This document shows positions 34,598 to 45,074 of a stretch of 64,000 nucleotides of DNA, piece by piece. The notes beneath the pieces were generated by a model. The model did not search any database and was not told the origin of the DNA. It saw nothing but the letters and a program-made list of their open reading frames with translations. Every line of letters starts with the position of its first letter. Position 1 is the stretch's first letter. The position numbers were made by a program, and so were the translations under genes. Source of the stretch: Microvirga terrae (GTDB taxonomy: Bacteria; Pseudomonadota; Alphaproteobacteria; Rhizobiales; Beijerinckiaceae); assembly GCF_013307435.2 (NCBI RefSeq), contig NZ_CP102845.1, positions 2,613,001 through 2,677,000 on the forward strand, written 5' to 3'.

Positions 34598-36010
34598 TTA
34601 GACGGGCCTTGGTGTCGGATCCCTGAATCCCAGCAGGCCACCGGGCCGAAAGACCAGGAACACGACCAGGGCCACGTAGAGGGCCATGTCGCGCGCCTCG
34701 ATGGGGAGATACGCCGACCAGAGGGTCTCGAACAAGCCCACGGCGAATCCGCCGAGCATCGCGCCGGGGATCGACCCGATGCCGCCGATGATCGCCGCGA
34801 TCAGGGCCTTGAGGCCGTACTGGAAGCCGCCGGCGAAGCCCAGGCCGCCGTATTGCGCGACGATCAGCATGCCGGACAGGCCCGCCATGGCGCCGGCGAG
34901 CGCCAGCGTCTGGACGAGAAGCCGTGGGCCATCGACGCCCATGAGCGCCGCCGCCTTGGGGTCGTCCGCATAGGCCCGCCAGGACCGGCCGAACCGCGTC
35001 GCCTGCACGAGCCAGAGGAGGGCGAGAGCCGCCACGAGGCCGATTCCGGCCGTGATCACGGTGATCGGCGTCAGGCTGACGATGAACTCGCCCGCGCGCA
35101 CGAGGGGCCAGGCCTGGGACCAGATCGGCGGCAGCCAGACCGTCACCGGGCTCTGCACGAGGCGCAGGTATTCCATCAGGAAGAGCGAAAATCCGACCGT
35201 GGCGATCAGGCTCGGCTGCGGGCTGGCACTGACGACGCGTCCGATGGTGAAGTAGCCCCCGACCGCGCTGTGGATGGCGCCGGCGAAGAGAGCGGCGGCG
35301 AGCCCCGCTGCGAGGCCGAGCACCGGGGAGCTGGCGCCGAAGCCGAGCACCACCGAGGCGCCCGCGATGGTCGCGGCCGAACCGACCGCCGCCAGCTCGC
35401 CGAAGGCCAGGTTGATCCGCCCGCTCAGCCCGAACACCAGGGCGAAGGCCACCGACAGCAGGGCGTAGATGGCCGTTCGCGGCAGGCTCACCAGGATCTG
35501 CTGCAGCCAATAGGCGGCACCCTCGGGGATCTCGATCACGTTGGCGCCGAGCGGGCTGCCCGGATCGCCGGCCGAGCCCTCCGGGGTGTCGAGATAATAG
35601 CGCTTGAGCAGGTAGAGGCTGGCGCCGGACAAGGGGCCTTCCTCGGTGGCGAGGCCCTCCAGCTCCGCCTTCTTGGCCGACAGCCCTTCGGCCACGAACT
35701 GGCAGATCGCGAAGCGCTGGAGAATCGGCCGGTCGGGAAACTGCGCCAGATACTCGACCCGCAGGCTCCGCGGAGCGGGCCCCGCCTGGATCCGCTCGAC
35801 GGTGATCGCCGCGCCGGGATTGAGCGCCGGCAGGACCGAGCGGCAGACCCGCGCCTGCTCGGCGTCGGTGGAGATTCCGCAGGCAGAGAGAAGGCAGAGG
35901 CCGAGCAGGAGGGAGGCGAGGCGGGCCAGATTCAGGAAGGGTGTGAAGAGCGGGAGGATCCTGCGGCTCTCATCCGGAACGTGCTCCCGGCAGTCGTGTT
36001 CTCCCGTCAT
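34598..36010 (-). CDS. LivH-type branched-chain amino acid ABC permease with an N-terminal extension
   Basis: About 470 residues. The C-terminal ~300 residues are a LivH/BPD_transp_2 permease: YALLSVAFALVFGLSGRINLAFGELA is its first part, then GGFQYGLKALIAAIIGGIGS and the end FRPGGLLGFRDP. Before it lies an extra ~110-residue segment that begins with a hydrophobic stretch and lipobox-like LLSACG, followed by a soluble region (AITVERIQAGPAPRSLRVEY). No LivM, ATPase or binding-protein gene is adjacent, so it is an orphan subunit. Start uncertain: the ATG at 36010 is part of the outer end of a composite repeat, and downstream only CTG codons precede the hydrophobic stretch. Sits upstream of ilvA. 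Confidence 0.8.
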   Translation of the reverse strand: MTGEHDCREHVPDESRRILPLFTPFLNLARLASLLLGLCLLSACGISTDAEQARVCRSVLPALNPGAAITVERIQAGPAPRSLRVEYLAQFPDRPILQRFAICQFVAEGLSAKKAELEGLATEEGPLSGASLYLLKRYYLDTPEGSAGDPGSPLGANVIEIPEGAAYWLQQILVSLPRTAIYALLSVAFALVFGLSGRINLAFGELAAVGSAATIAGASVVLGFGASSPVLGLAAGLAAALFAGAIHSAVGGYFTIGRVVSASPQPSLIATVGFSLFLMEYLRLVQSPVTVWLPPIWSQAWPLVRAGEFIVSLTPITVITAGIGLVAALALLWLVQATRFGRSWRAYADDPKAAALMGVDGPRLLVQTLALAGAMAGLSGMLIVAQYGGLGFAGGFQYGLKALIAAIIGGIGSIPGAMLGGFAVGLFETLWSAYLPIEARDMALYVALVVFLVFRPGGLLGFRDPTPRPV

Positions 36011-36093
36011 GGCCGGGCTTGTCCCGGCCATCCCGATTGTTTGAAACCCTGCGCTCTTCGCATCGAGATCACCGGCACAAGGCCGGTGATGAC
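36006..36093. repeat. composite intergenic repeat, copy 5 (LivH-hemB)
   Basis: 88 bp, nearly ideal: GTCATGGCCGGG, CTTGT, CCCGGCCATCCCGAT, spacer, ATCGAGATCACCGG, CACAAGG, CCGGTGATGAC. Its left outer end, read on the minus strand, is the ATGAC that serves as the only upstream ATG of the permease gene. Confidence 0.92.
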
Positions 36094-36198
36094 ATGGCAG
36101 GGATCGTTGCCGGACCTCATCGGTCACGCTCACGTCCTGAGCCAGTCTCTGAGACGCCTTGAGCCCGACACGGAACGCCCCCCGGATGTGACGGGCGA

Positions 36199-37632
<1,434 letters not shown>

Positions 37633-38685
37633 ATGGACGAGAGCGTCGACGTGCTCTGCGAGCGGCAGGGCGAGGCGGGCCTCATCACGCTCAACCGTCC
37701 GAAGGCGCTCAACGCCCTGACGCTCGGCATGGTGCGCGAGATGCGCCGGGCGCTCGATTCCTGGGCGCAGGACCCGGCGGTGACGCGGGTGATCGTCCAG
37801 GGGGCGGGCGACAAGGCCTTCTGCGCCGGGGGCGACATCCGGCAGCTCACCGAGGACCTCAAGGCCGGCCGGCGCGAGGACGCGCTCGCCTTCTGGCGCG
37901 AGGAGTACCAGCTCAACATCGTCATCAAGCGCTACCCGAAGCCCTACCTGTCCCTTATCGACGGGATCTGCATGGGCGGCGGCGTCGGCGTGTCCCTGCA
38001 CGGCACCCACCGGGTGGCGGGCGACCGCTACCTCTTCGCCATGCCGGAGGTCGGGATCGGGTTCTTCCCCGACGTGGGCGCCACCTACGCGCTGCCGCGC
38101 CTGCCGGGCCGGACCGGCATGTATCTCGCCCTCACGGGCGATCGCGTGAAGCGGGAGGACGCCGTGATGCTGGGCCTGGCCACCCATGCGGTGCCGAGCG
38201 GCAACATTCCGGGCCTGCGCGACGCGCTGATCGCGGGCGACCGCGTCGAGGCGGCCCTGTCGCAGGTCGCGACCGATCCCGGCCCGGCGCCCCTGGAAGG
38301 CGAGCGGGAGACCATCGATACCTGCTTCTCGGGCGGCAGCGTGGCCGAGATCCTGGCGCGCCTGGATCAGGCGGCCGCAGGCGGCTCCGCGCTCGCGGCC
38401 AAAGCCGCGTCCGGCATGCGGACGAAGTCGCCCACAAGCCTGAACCTGGCCTTCGAGCAGGTGCGCCGGGGCGCCGCGATGGATTTCGAGGAGGCCATGC
38501 GGACCGAGTTCCGAATCGTCTCGCGCATCGGCGACGGCCACGACTTTTTCGAAGGCGTGCGGGCGGTCCTGATCGACAAGGACAACCGGCCCGGCTGGCA
38601 GCCCGCCGCCCTCGACCAGGTGGACGGGGCCGTGATCGAGCAACACTTCGCCAGCCTGGGCGACCGGGACCTGGAGGTCGCCTGA
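37633..38685 (+). CDS. 3-hydroxyisobutyryl-CoA hydrolase (enoyl-CoA hydratase superfamily)
   Basis: A 350-residue crotonase-fold protein. The oxyanion-hole segment is KAFCAGGDIRQL, and MGGGVGVSLHGTHRVA is the helix that follows the conserved GGG. The MPEVGIGFFPDVGATYALPRL stretch (with catalytic Glu) and the length of 350 separate the HIBCH branch from ordinary enoyl-CoA hydratases of about 260. Role: release of 3-hydroxyisobutyrate in valine breakdown. AAGGAG is well placed before the ATG. A small membrane-protein gene overlaps its stop codon by one base. Confidence 0.9.
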   Translation: MDESVDVLCERQGEAGLITLNRPKALNALTLGMVREMRRALDSWAQDPAVTRVIVQGAGDKAFCAGGDIRQLTEDLKAGRREDALAFWREEYQLNIVIKRYPKPYLSLIDGICMGGGVGVSLHGTHRVAGDRYLFAMPEVGIGFFPDVGATYALPRLPGRTGMYLALTGDRVKREDAVMLGLATHAVPSGNIPGLRDALIAGDRVEAALSQVATDPGPAPLEGERETIDTCFSGGSVAEILARLDQAAAGGSALAAKAASGMRTKSPTSLNLAFEQVRRGAAMDFEEAMRTEFRIVSRIGDGHDFFEGVRAVLIDKDNRPGWQPAALDQVDGAVIEQHFASLGDRDLEVA

Positions 38686-39146
38686 TGCCCCGCACCGGAA
38701 CCCAGCCGCCGTCGACCCCGGCCACCCGGGAGTACCTCTCCGACCGGATCGAGGAGCGGCCGGTCGCCAGCTCCATCATGCGCTGGGGCTTCGTGCTGAC
38801 CTGGTTCATGCGGGTCCTGGCGATCCTATGGATCATGAAGGGCCTGAGCGCCTGGGCGGTGATCCTCGGCATCTGGACCCCGGTCGGGCAGTTCGAGGCC
38901 CGGTCGACCGGCTACCAGGCCACCATGATCTACTTCGCGCTGATCGACCTAGTCGCGGCGGTGGGCCTGTGGATGGCCAGCACCTGGGGCGGCATCATGT
39001 GGCTCCTCGCCGTGATGAGCCACCTGATTCTCGCCGCCTTCTTCCCGGGGATCGTCTCGGGCGGGGTCGTCACCGTGGCGTTCTTCCTGACCCTGATGGC
39101 GGTCTATCTTGCGGTCTCGTGGCTCGCCGCGCGGGAAAACCACTGA
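38685..39146 (+). CDS. small four-helix membrane protein, possibly DUF6163
   Basis: A 153-residue protein with four membrane segments (about residues 35-55, 75-95, 100-120 and 125-147) and a polar N-terminal tail of ~30 residues. The fold and location fit the DUF6163 family known from Hyphomicrobiales, though I cannot check this. No catalytic motif. The start overlaps the preceding hydrolase stop (TGATG), so translation is coupled. An internal membrane function is all that can be said. Confidence 0.75.
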   Translation: MPRTGTQPPSTPATREYLSDRIEERPVASSIMRWGFVLTWFMRVLAILWIMKGLSAWAVILGIWTPVGQFEARSTGYQATMIYFALIDLVAAVGLWMASTWGGIMWLLAVMSHLILAAFFPGIVSGGVVTVAFFLTLMAVYLAVSWLAARENH

Positions 39147-39405
39147 CCGGGCGGTCCGGCCAAGCTCCTCACGCAGAAGTGTATCCCCAAGAGCACAGTT
39201 CAAAGTTACATGTGGCCGGAAGGCGGTTGCGGAGCGCCAGGAACCGGGAGCGGGTCGGTTTGCCATAAAACGGCCCCGATGTTCCTCGTTTTCGATACCG
39301 TTCTTTAATCCTATCCCGGCACTTATCGCTGGGAAGGGGGCTGTTGCGGGCATTCGCCCGCCGCTCCCGCCGTCGGAAACATCTAACCGGGAAGAGCCTG
39401 CGCTC

Positions 39406-40677
39406 ATGTTCTCTCGCCGTACCCTCCTGACCGGATCGCTCGCCCTGATCTTCACGCCGGCTACCGGGGCCCTGGCCCAGCAATTCGCCCAGAGCCAGGC
39501 CGAGTGGTCGCAGAACTACGAGGCCGTGTCGCGCACCCGCGTGCAGCGCACCTCGACCCCCATGCTGTCCGCCGACGCGCTCGCCGCCACCGAGCAGATG
39601 ATCGAGTACTACCGCAACATCGCGGCCCGCGGCGGCTGGCAGCCCGTCCAGGGCGTCCAGGGCCTGCGGGTCGGCTCGAAGAGCCCGGCCGTGGTGGCCC
39701 TGCGCCAGCGCCTCATCATCACCGGCGACCTCGACCAGGCGGCCGGCGAATCGCCGATCTTCGATTCCTACGTCGAGTCCGCCGTGCGCCGCTTCCAGGC
39801 CCGCCACGGCATCAGCTCCACGGGCACCATCACGGCCCCGACGGTCGCCGCCATGAACGTGCCGGCCGACGTGCGCATCCGCCAGCTCGAGATCAACGTG
39901 GCCCGCCTGCGCACCCTCGTGGGCTCCGGGCTTCCCAACCGCTATGCGGTGGCCAACATCCCGGCCGCCCTGGTGGAGACCGTGGAGGGCGGCGTCGTCC
40001 ACACCCGCCACGCCGCCGGCGTCGGCAAGATCGATCGGCAGTCGCCGCTCCTCAACTCCAAGGTGGTCGAGGTCAACTTCAACCCGTTCTGGACGGCCCC
40101 CGCCTCGGTGGTGAAGAAGGACCTCATCCCCAAGATGCAGAAGGAGCCGAACTACCTGGCCGAGAACCGGATCCGCATCTTCAATTCGGCCGGCCAGGAG
40201 GTCCAGTCCAGCCAGATCAACTGGTTCTCGGACGAGGCGACCCGCTACCGCTTCCGCCAGGATCCGGGCGGCGACCTGAACTCCATGGGGTTCGTGCGCA
40301 TCAACATCCCGAACCAGCACGGCGTCTACATGCACGACACGCCCTCCAAGGGCATCTTCGGCGACGATTTCCGCTTCGTGTCCTCGGGCTGCATCCGCAT
40401 CCAGAACGTGCGCGACTACATCGAGTGGCTCCTGAAGGACACCCCGGGCTGGAGCCGCGAGCAGATCGACGCCACCTTCAAGTCCGGCGAGCGCATCGAC
40501 GCACGCCTGGCGCAGCCGGTGCCGATCCACTGGATCTACATGACCGCCTGGGCGACCCCGGACGGCCTCGTCCAGTTCCGCGACGACATCTACAACAAGG
40601 ACGGCCTCGGCAACGCGATCCCGGTCGCAAGCCGCACCCCGACCGAGCCGGACCAGGAGATGTTCCTGCAGAACTGA
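39406..40677 (+). CDS. L,D-transpeptidase with twin-arginine signal and peptidoglycan-binding domain
   Basis: A 423-residue exported enzyme that forms 3-3 peptidoglycan cross-links or attaches envelope proteins to peptidoglycan. The N-terminus MFSRRTLLTGSLALIF has a Tat-like twin arginine, with cleavage after ALA at about 24. A PG_binding_1-type domain covers about residues 85-155 (SPAVVALRQRLIITGDLD). The YkuD catalytic domain has His in YMHDTPSKGIFG and the nucleophile Cys in RFVSSGCIRI; the overall layout is that of YcbB/LdtD-like enzymes. The long upstream extension in frame is rejected because it lacks the signal. A strong terminator follows. Confidence 0.92.
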   Translation: MFSRRTLLTGSLALIFTPATGALAQQFAQSQAEWSQNYEAVSRTRVQRTSTPMLSADALAATEQMIEYYRNIAARGGWQPVQGVQGLRVGSKSPAVVALRQRLIITGDLDQAAGESPIFDSYVESAVRRFQARHGISSTGTITAPTVAAMNVPADVRIRQLEINVARLRTLVGSGLPNRYAVANIPAALVETVEGGVVHTRHAAGVGKIDRQSPLLNSKVVEVNFNPFWTAPASVVKKDLIPKMQKEPNYLAENRIRIFNSAGQEVQSSQINWFSDEATRYRFRQDPGGDLNSMGFVRINIPNQHGVYMHDTPSKGIFGDDFRFVSSGCIRIQNVRDYIEWLLKDTPGWSREQIDATFKSGERIDARLAQPVPIHWIYMTAWATPDGLVQFRDDIYNKDGLGNAIPVASRTPTEPDQEMFLQN

Positions 40678-40727
40678 GGCAGGGCAGGCGACTTCCCACG
40701 CCTCCAGCACAGCCTCATGACGATCCC

Positions 40728-40757
40728 ATCGCCGGCCTTCGGGCCGGCGATTTCGTT
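40728..40757 (+). terminator. intrinsic terminator of the L,D-transpeptidase gene
   Basis: Perfect 10-bp stem ATCGCCGGCC / GGCCGGCGAT closed by a TTCG tetraloop and followed by TTCGTTT. Fifty bases after the stop codon. Confidence 0.85.
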
Positions 40758-40808
40758 TGCGGGGCACATCGGTCGAGCGACTTTCGGAGAGACCCTGACA
40801 CCCGCCGC

Positions 40809-40896
40809 GTCATCACCGGGCTTGTCCCGGTGATCTCGATTGTTTGGAATGCCACGCCTTTCCGATCGGGATGGCCGGCCCAGAGCCGGCCATGAC
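40809..40896. repeat. composite intergenic repeat, copy 7 (ldt-glyA)
   Basis: 88 bp: GTCATCACCGGG, CTTGT, CCCGGTGATCTCGAT, spacer, ATCGGGATGGCCGGC, CCAGA, GCCGGCCATGAC. Both stems are intact but carry different compensated versions. Confidence 0.92.
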
Positions 40897-41104
40897 GGGG
40901 TAGGGCGGTGCGAACCAGGCGCTGCCTCTCCGAAGCGCCGCGCTTCGCCCGCCCGAGATGCCCGGCGCCCCGTTGCATGCTCGGCGCCGGACGGGCATGT
41001 CTCCCGTGCGGGTTGGCGCGGTCAAGGCAGCCATGGTAAAGGCCTGGGCCATAGCGGATCGAGCGGCCCGTTCCAGCCGGGCCCCCAGGAAGACGAGGTG
41101 ACCC

Positions 41105-42409
41105 ATGAGCGCGAGTGAAGCGGCACGCAACCATCTGTCCAACAGCTTTTTCTCGGCGAGCCTCGCTGACAGCGATCCCGAGATCGCCCGCGCCATCGGG
41201 CTCGAGCTCGGCCGCCAGCGCGACGAGATCGAGCTGATCGCCTCCGAGAACATCGTGTCCCGGGCCGTCCTGGAGGCTCAAGGATCCGTCATGACCAACA
41301 AGTACGCGGAAGGCTATCCGGGCCGCCGCTACTATGGCGGCTGCCAGTTCGTCGACATGGCCGAGGAACTCGCCATCGAGCGCGCCAAGCGCCTGTTCGA
41401 GTGCCGCTTCGCCAACGTGCAGGCCAATTCCGGCTCCCAGGCCAACCAGGCCGTGTTCATGGCCCTGATGAAGCCCGGCGACACCTTCATGGGCCTCGAC
41501 CTCGCCTGCGGCGGCCACCTGACCCACGGCTCGCCCGTGAACATGTCGGGCAAGTGGTTCAACGTGGTGAGCTACAAGGTGCGCGAGAGCGACCAGATCA
41601 TCGACATGGACGAGGTCGCCGAGCTCGCACGGACCCACAAGCCGAAGGTGATCGTGGCCGGCGGCTCTGCCTATTCCCGGTTCTGGGACTTCGCCCGCTT
41701 CCGGGAGATCGCCGACGAGGTCGGGGCCTTCTTCATGGTCGACATCGCGCATTTCGCCGGCCTCGTGGCGGGCGGCGCGCATCCGTCGCCCTTCCCCCAC
41801 GCCCACGTGGTCACCACCACGACCCACAAGACCCTGCGCGGCCCGCGCGGCGGCATGATCCTGACCAACGACGAGGACATCGCCAAGAAGGTCAATTCGG
41901 CGATCTTCCCCGGTCTCCAGGGCGGCCCGCTCATGCACGTGATCGCGGCGAAAGCCGTGGCGTTCGGCGAGGCCCTGCGGCCCGAGTTCAAGCTCTATGC
42001 CCGCTCCGTGGTCGACAACGCCAAGGTGCTGGCCGACACGATGCTCGCGGGCGGCTACGCCATCGTGGCGGGCGGCACGGACAACCACCTGATGCTGGTC
42101 GACCTGCGCCCCAAGACGCTCACGGGCAAGGCGGCCGAAGCGGCGCTCGGCCGCGCCCACATCACCTGCAACAAGAACGGCGTGCCCTTCGACCCCGAGA
42201 AGCCGATGGTCACCTCGGGCATCCGCCTGGGGACGCCGGCCGCCACCTCGCGCGGCTTCGGCGTGGCCGAGTTCAGGAAGGTGGGCGAGCTGATCGTCGA
42301 GACCCTGGACGGGCTCGCCGCCCATGGGGACGAGGCCAACGCGGCGGTCGAGGAATCGGTCAAGCACCGCGTCCACGAGCTGACCCGCCGGTTCCCGATC
42401 TACGCGTGA
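41105..42409 (+). CDS. glyA: serine hydroxymethyltransferase
   Basis: A 434-residue PLP enzyme: serine + tetrahydrofolate to glycine + 5,10-methylene-THF, central to one-carbon metabolism. Lys242 in [16 protein letters not shown] binds [19 protein letters not shown] and IASENI are further signatures. Full length and complete. First gene of the conserved glyA-nrdR-ribD-ribE-ribH-nusB-thiL series, but a composite repeat and 176 bases separate it from nrdR. Confidence 0.97.
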   Translation: MSASEAARNHLSNSFFSASLADSDPEIARAIGLELGRQRDEIELIASENIVSRAVLEAQGSVMTNKYAEGYPGRRYYGGCQFVDMAEELAIERAKRLFECRFANVQANSGSQANQAVFMALMKPGDTFMGLDLACGGHLTHGSPVNMSGKWFNVVSYKVRESDQIIDMDEVAELARTHKPKVIVAGGSAYSRFWDFARFREIADEVGAFFMVDIAHFAGLVAGGAHPSPFPHAHVVTTTTHKTLRGPRGGMILTNDEDIAKKVNSAIFPGLQGGPLMHVIAAKAVAFGEALRPEFKLYARSVVDNAKVLADTMLAGGYAIVAGGTDNHLMLVDLRPKTLTGKAAEAALGRAHITCNKNGVPFDPEKPMVTSGIRLGTPAATSRGFGVAEFRKVGELIVETLDGLAAHGDEANAAVEESVKHRVHELTRRFPIYA

Positions 42410-42447
42410 TCGGGCCATCGGAGCGCGGCCGGATGCTTCCTTCCACG

Positions 42448-42534
42448 GCATCACCGAGCTTGTTCCGGTGATGCCGGTGCGAAGAGCGCTGCGCTTCACC
42501 ATATCGGGATGGCCGGGACGGGCCCGGCCATGAC
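42448..42534. repeat. composite intergenic repeat, copy 8 (glyA-nrdR)
   Basis: 87 bp: GCATCACCGAG, CTTGT, TCCGGTGATGCCGG, spacer, ATATCGGGATGGCCGGG, ACGGG, CCCGGCCATGAC. The left half is partly degraded, the right half is intact. Lies between two co-oriented genes. Confidence 0.9.
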
Positions 42535-42585
42535 GAAGTGGATTGTCCAGAAGATCCCTGACTTCGAATTTCGGATAGAAGGCTG

Positions 42586-43089
42586 ATGCGCTGCCCCTAT
42601 TGCGGGAGCCTGGACACCCAGGTGAAGGATTCCCGCCCCACGGACGATTCCTCGTCCATCCGCCGTCGCCGCATCTGCCCGGATTGCGGCGGCCGCTTCA
42701 CGACCTTCGAGCGCGTGCAGCTGCGCGAGCTGACGGTGCTGAAGCGCTCAGGGAGGCGGGTGCCGTTCGACCGGGACAAGCTCCAGCAATCCGTCGAGGT
42801 GGCGCTGCGCAAGCGGCCCGTCGATCCGGAGCGGGTCGAGCGGATGATCAACGGCATCGTGCGCCAGCTCGAGAGCATGAGCGACGGCGAGGTGCCGAGC
42901 GAGACCGTGGGCGAGCTCGTCATGGAGGGCCTGAAGGGCCTCGACGACGTGGCCTATGTGCGCTTCGCCTCCGTGTACAAGAATTTTCGCGAGGCCAAGG
43001 ATTTCGAGGAGATCCTCGGCAAGCTGGCGGAAGGCGAGGACGACCTGCCGCCTCCGCCCAAGAAGAAGCGTGCGCCGAGCGAGCCATGA
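42586..43089 (+). CDS. nrdR: transcriptional repressor NrdR
   Basis: A 167-residue ATP/dATP-sensing repressor of ribonucleotide reductase genes. The zinc ribbon uses Cys3, Cys6, Cys31 and Cys34 ([17 protein letters not shown]). The ATP-cone follows ([16 protein letters not shown]). The C-terminal ~20 residues are acidic then Pro/Lys-rich. The stop overlaps the ribD start (ATGA), so nrdR and ribD are coupled. Confidence 0.97.
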   Translation: MRCPYCGSLDTQVKDSRPTDDSSSIRRRRICPDCGGRFTTFERVQLRELTVLKRSGRRVPFDRDKLQQSVEVALRKRPVDPERVERMINGIVRQLESMSDGEVPSETVGELVMEGLKGLDDVAYVRFASVYKNFREAKDFEEILGKLAEGEDDLPPPPKKKRAPSEP

Positions 43090-44234
43090 CCCCCGCCGGG
43101 GCCGAGCGGCCGTCCCCTGACCGGATTCTGCGCGACGAGCACTTCATGCGCCTGGCGATCGCCCTGGGCGGGCGCCACCTCGGGCTGACCTGGCCGAACC
43201 CGTCGGTAGGCGCCGTGCTGGTCGACGAAAGCGGCGATTCTCCCATGATCCTGGCTCAGGGCGTCACCCAGGCCGGCGGCCGGCCCCATGCGGAGCGCAT
43301 CGCCCTCGAAGCGGCCGGCGAGCGGGCCCGCGGCGCCACCCTCTACGTGACCCTGGAGCCCTGCGCGGCCCGCAGCAGCCACAGCCACGGCCCCTCCTGC
43401 AGCGACCTCATCGTGGCGGCGGGCATCGGCCGGCTGGTGGTGAGCGTGCCGGATCCGAGCCCCTTCGCGGCCGGGCAGGGTCCGGAGCGCTTCGGCCGCG
43501 CCGGGATTCCCCTGTCGACCGGCTGTCTCGCGCCCGAGGGCGCGCGGCTCCATGGCGGGCACATCACCCGCGTGACCAGGGGCCGCCCGGCCGTCACGGT
43601 GAAGCTCGCCCGCAGCACCGAGGGCTTTGCCGGCGCGCGCCGCGGCCCGCGGCTGATGCTCACCGGCGAGGCGGCCAACGGCCGGGTGCACCTGATGCGC
43701 GCTCACGCGGACGCCATCATGGTCGGGGTCGGGACGGTTCTGGCCGACGATCCGCTGCTGAATGTGCGCCTGCCGGGCCTGGAGGGCCGCTCGCCGGTGC
43801 GAATCGTGGTCGATTCCCGCCTGCGCACGCCGCCGACCGCCCGCCTCGTGGCCGGCGCCGGGATGATTCCGACCTGGATCGTCACCACCGTCGACGCGCC
43901 GGTGGAGCCGGAGCGGGCGCTGGCAGCGCGCGGCGTCGAGATCCTGCGCGTCTCGTCCGACGCGAACGGCCGCGTCCACCTGCCCGAGGCCCTGCAGCTC
44001 CTCGGCACGCGGGGCCTGACGGGCGTGTTCTGCGAGGGCGGACCGGACCTGGCGGATGCGCTGGCCAGGTCCGACCTCGTCGACGAGCTGGTCCTGATCA
44101 CCGGCCGCTCGGCACGGGGGCAGGGCGACGTGCCGGCCCTCGGCCCGGCCCTTCAGGACCGGATGGATTTCTTGAACCCCTGGGCCGAGGAGCAGATCGG
44201 CCCCGACCTTTTCATGTTCTGGGAGAGACCCTGA
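43086..44234 (+). CDS. ribD: bifunctional riboflavin biosynthesis deaminase/reductase
   Basis: A 382-residue enzyme of riboflavin synthesis: deamination of the pyrimidine then NADPH reduction of the ribosyl side chain. The deaminase domain (1-150) has [14 protein letters not shown] and a zinc loop starting [14 protein letters not shown], then PSC; the loop between the two cysteines is 11 residues against the usual 8. The reductase domain (about 165-380) has [16 protein letters not shown] and [14 protein letters not shown]. It begins inside the nrdR stop and ends inside the ribE start, so the whole nrdR-ribD-ribE stretch is translationally coupled. Confidence 0.94.
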   Translation: MTPAGAERPSPDRILRDEHFMRLAIALGGRHLGLTWPNPSVGAVLVDESGDSPMILAQGVTQAGGRPHAERIALEAAGERARGATLYVTLEPCAARSSHSHGPSCSDLIVAAGIGRLVVSVPDPSPFAAGQGPERFGRAGIPLSTGCLAPEGARLHGGHITRVTRGRPAVTVKLARSTEGFAGARRGPRLMLTGEAANGRVHLMRAHADAIMVGVGTVLADDPLLNVRLPGLEGRSPVRIVVDSRLRTPPTARLVAGAGMIPTWIVTTVDAPVEPERALAARGVEILRVSSDANGRVHLPEALQLLGTRGLTGVFCEGGPDLADALARSDLVDELVLITGRSARGQGDVPALGPALQDRMDFLNPWAEEQIGPDLFMFWERP

Positions 44235-44869
44235 TGTTCACGGGTATCGTCACCGATGTCGGTGAGATCGCAACCGCCGAGGGATCCCAAGGAACCCTGA
44301 AGCGCCTGCGGATCCATGCGTCCTACGACCCCGCCACGATCGCGCTCGGCGCTTCGATCGCGTGCGGCGGGCCGTGCCTGACCGTCGTGGCTTTCGGCCC
44401 GCGGGAGGGCGGCTGCTGGTTCGACGTGGATGCCGCGGCCGAAACCCTGGAGCGCACCACCGTGGGGGCCTGGGAAGCCGGCACCCGGGTCAACCTGGAG
44501 CGTTCCCTGAAGATCGGCGACGAGCTCGGCGGCCATATCGTGACAGGGCACGTGGACGGCATCGCCACCATCGTGGCCAAGGAGGCGATCACCGCCGGCG
44601 ACGACCCGTGGGGCCCGACGGCGCGCTTCACCATCAAGGCGCCCCATGGGCTCGCCCCGTTCATCGCCGAGAAGGGCTCCGTCTGCCTCGACGGCACGTC
44701 GCTCACCGTGAACTCCGTCAGCGACGACCTGTTCTCCGTGTTGATCATTCCGCACACGCTGGCGGTCACCACCTGGGGCGACCGGCAGGTCGGCGACAGG
44801 CTCAACCTCGAGGTCGATCTCATGGCCCGCTACGCGGCCCGGCTTGCGGATGCGCGCCGGGCGGAGTAG
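44234..44869 (+). CDS. ribE: riboflavin synthase alpha chain
   Basis: A 211-residue protein with two tandem lumazine-binding domains; it dismutates two 6,7-dimethyl-8-ribityllumazine into riboflavin. [12 protein letters not shown] starts the first domain and HIVTGHVDGIATI the second; CLDGTSLTVNSV is a conserved later box. ATG overlaps the ribD stop (TGATG). No FMN riboswitch is visible upstream. A composite repeat separates it from ribH. Confidence 0.96.
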   Translation: MFTGIVTDVGEIATAEGSQGTLKRLRIHASYDPATIALGASIACGGPCLTVVAFGPREGGCWFDVDAAAETLERTTVGAWEAGTRVNLERSLKIGDELGGHIVTGHVDGIATIVAKEAITAGDDPWGPTARFTIKAPHGLAPFIAEKGSVCLDGTSLTVNSVSDDLFSVLIIPHTLAVTTWGDRQVGDRLNLEVDLMARYAARLADARRAE

Positions 44870-44924
44870 GGACGTTCAACGTTTCCCTCTTGAGTGAAGG
44901 GCGCCGGGCGCCATCGCTTCCCAC

Positions 44925-45013
44925 GTCATGGCCGGGCTTGTCCCGGCCATCCCGATCGCGTGGAGCGCGACGCCGTTCTTCATCGGGATCACCGGCACAA
45001 GGCCGGTGATGAC
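44925..45013. repeat. composite intergenic repeat, copy 9 (ribE-ribH)
   Basis: 89 bp, ideal copy: GTCATGGCCGGG, CTTGT, CCCGGCCATCCCGATC, spacer, ATCGGGATCACCGG, CACAAGG, CCGGTGATGAC. It sits inside the rib gene series, 60 bases before the ribH start. Confidence 0.94.
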
Positions 45014-45074
45014 GAGACGGTCCAATTTCCAGCCCTCCTCAGGCTGTTCACGAAAGATCTTTGCAGAGTCCGCC

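Larger units (their letters stand above)
40678..41104. other. ldt-glyA gap: terminator, composite repeat and glyA leader
   Basis: 427 bases without a gene. A strong terminator at 40728-40757 ends the transpeptidase transcript, a composite repeat lies at 40809-40896, and about 200 GC-rich bases upstream of glyA should contain its promoter. No glycine-riboswitch-like or other recognisable leader RNA was seen. Confidence 0.6.

Noticed and set aside
40678..41104. Possible glycine riboswitch before glyA
   Set aside because: I looked for a conserved tandem-aptamer-like core and found only a terminator and a composite repeat.
44928..45074. N-terminal extension of ribH beginning [10 protein letters not shown]
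   Set aside because: This string is the translation of the composite repeat. The same repeat gives [10 protein letters not shown] or [13 protein letters not shown] peptides in frames elsewhere in the window, so it is not a protein sequence; the real ribH start is at 45075.
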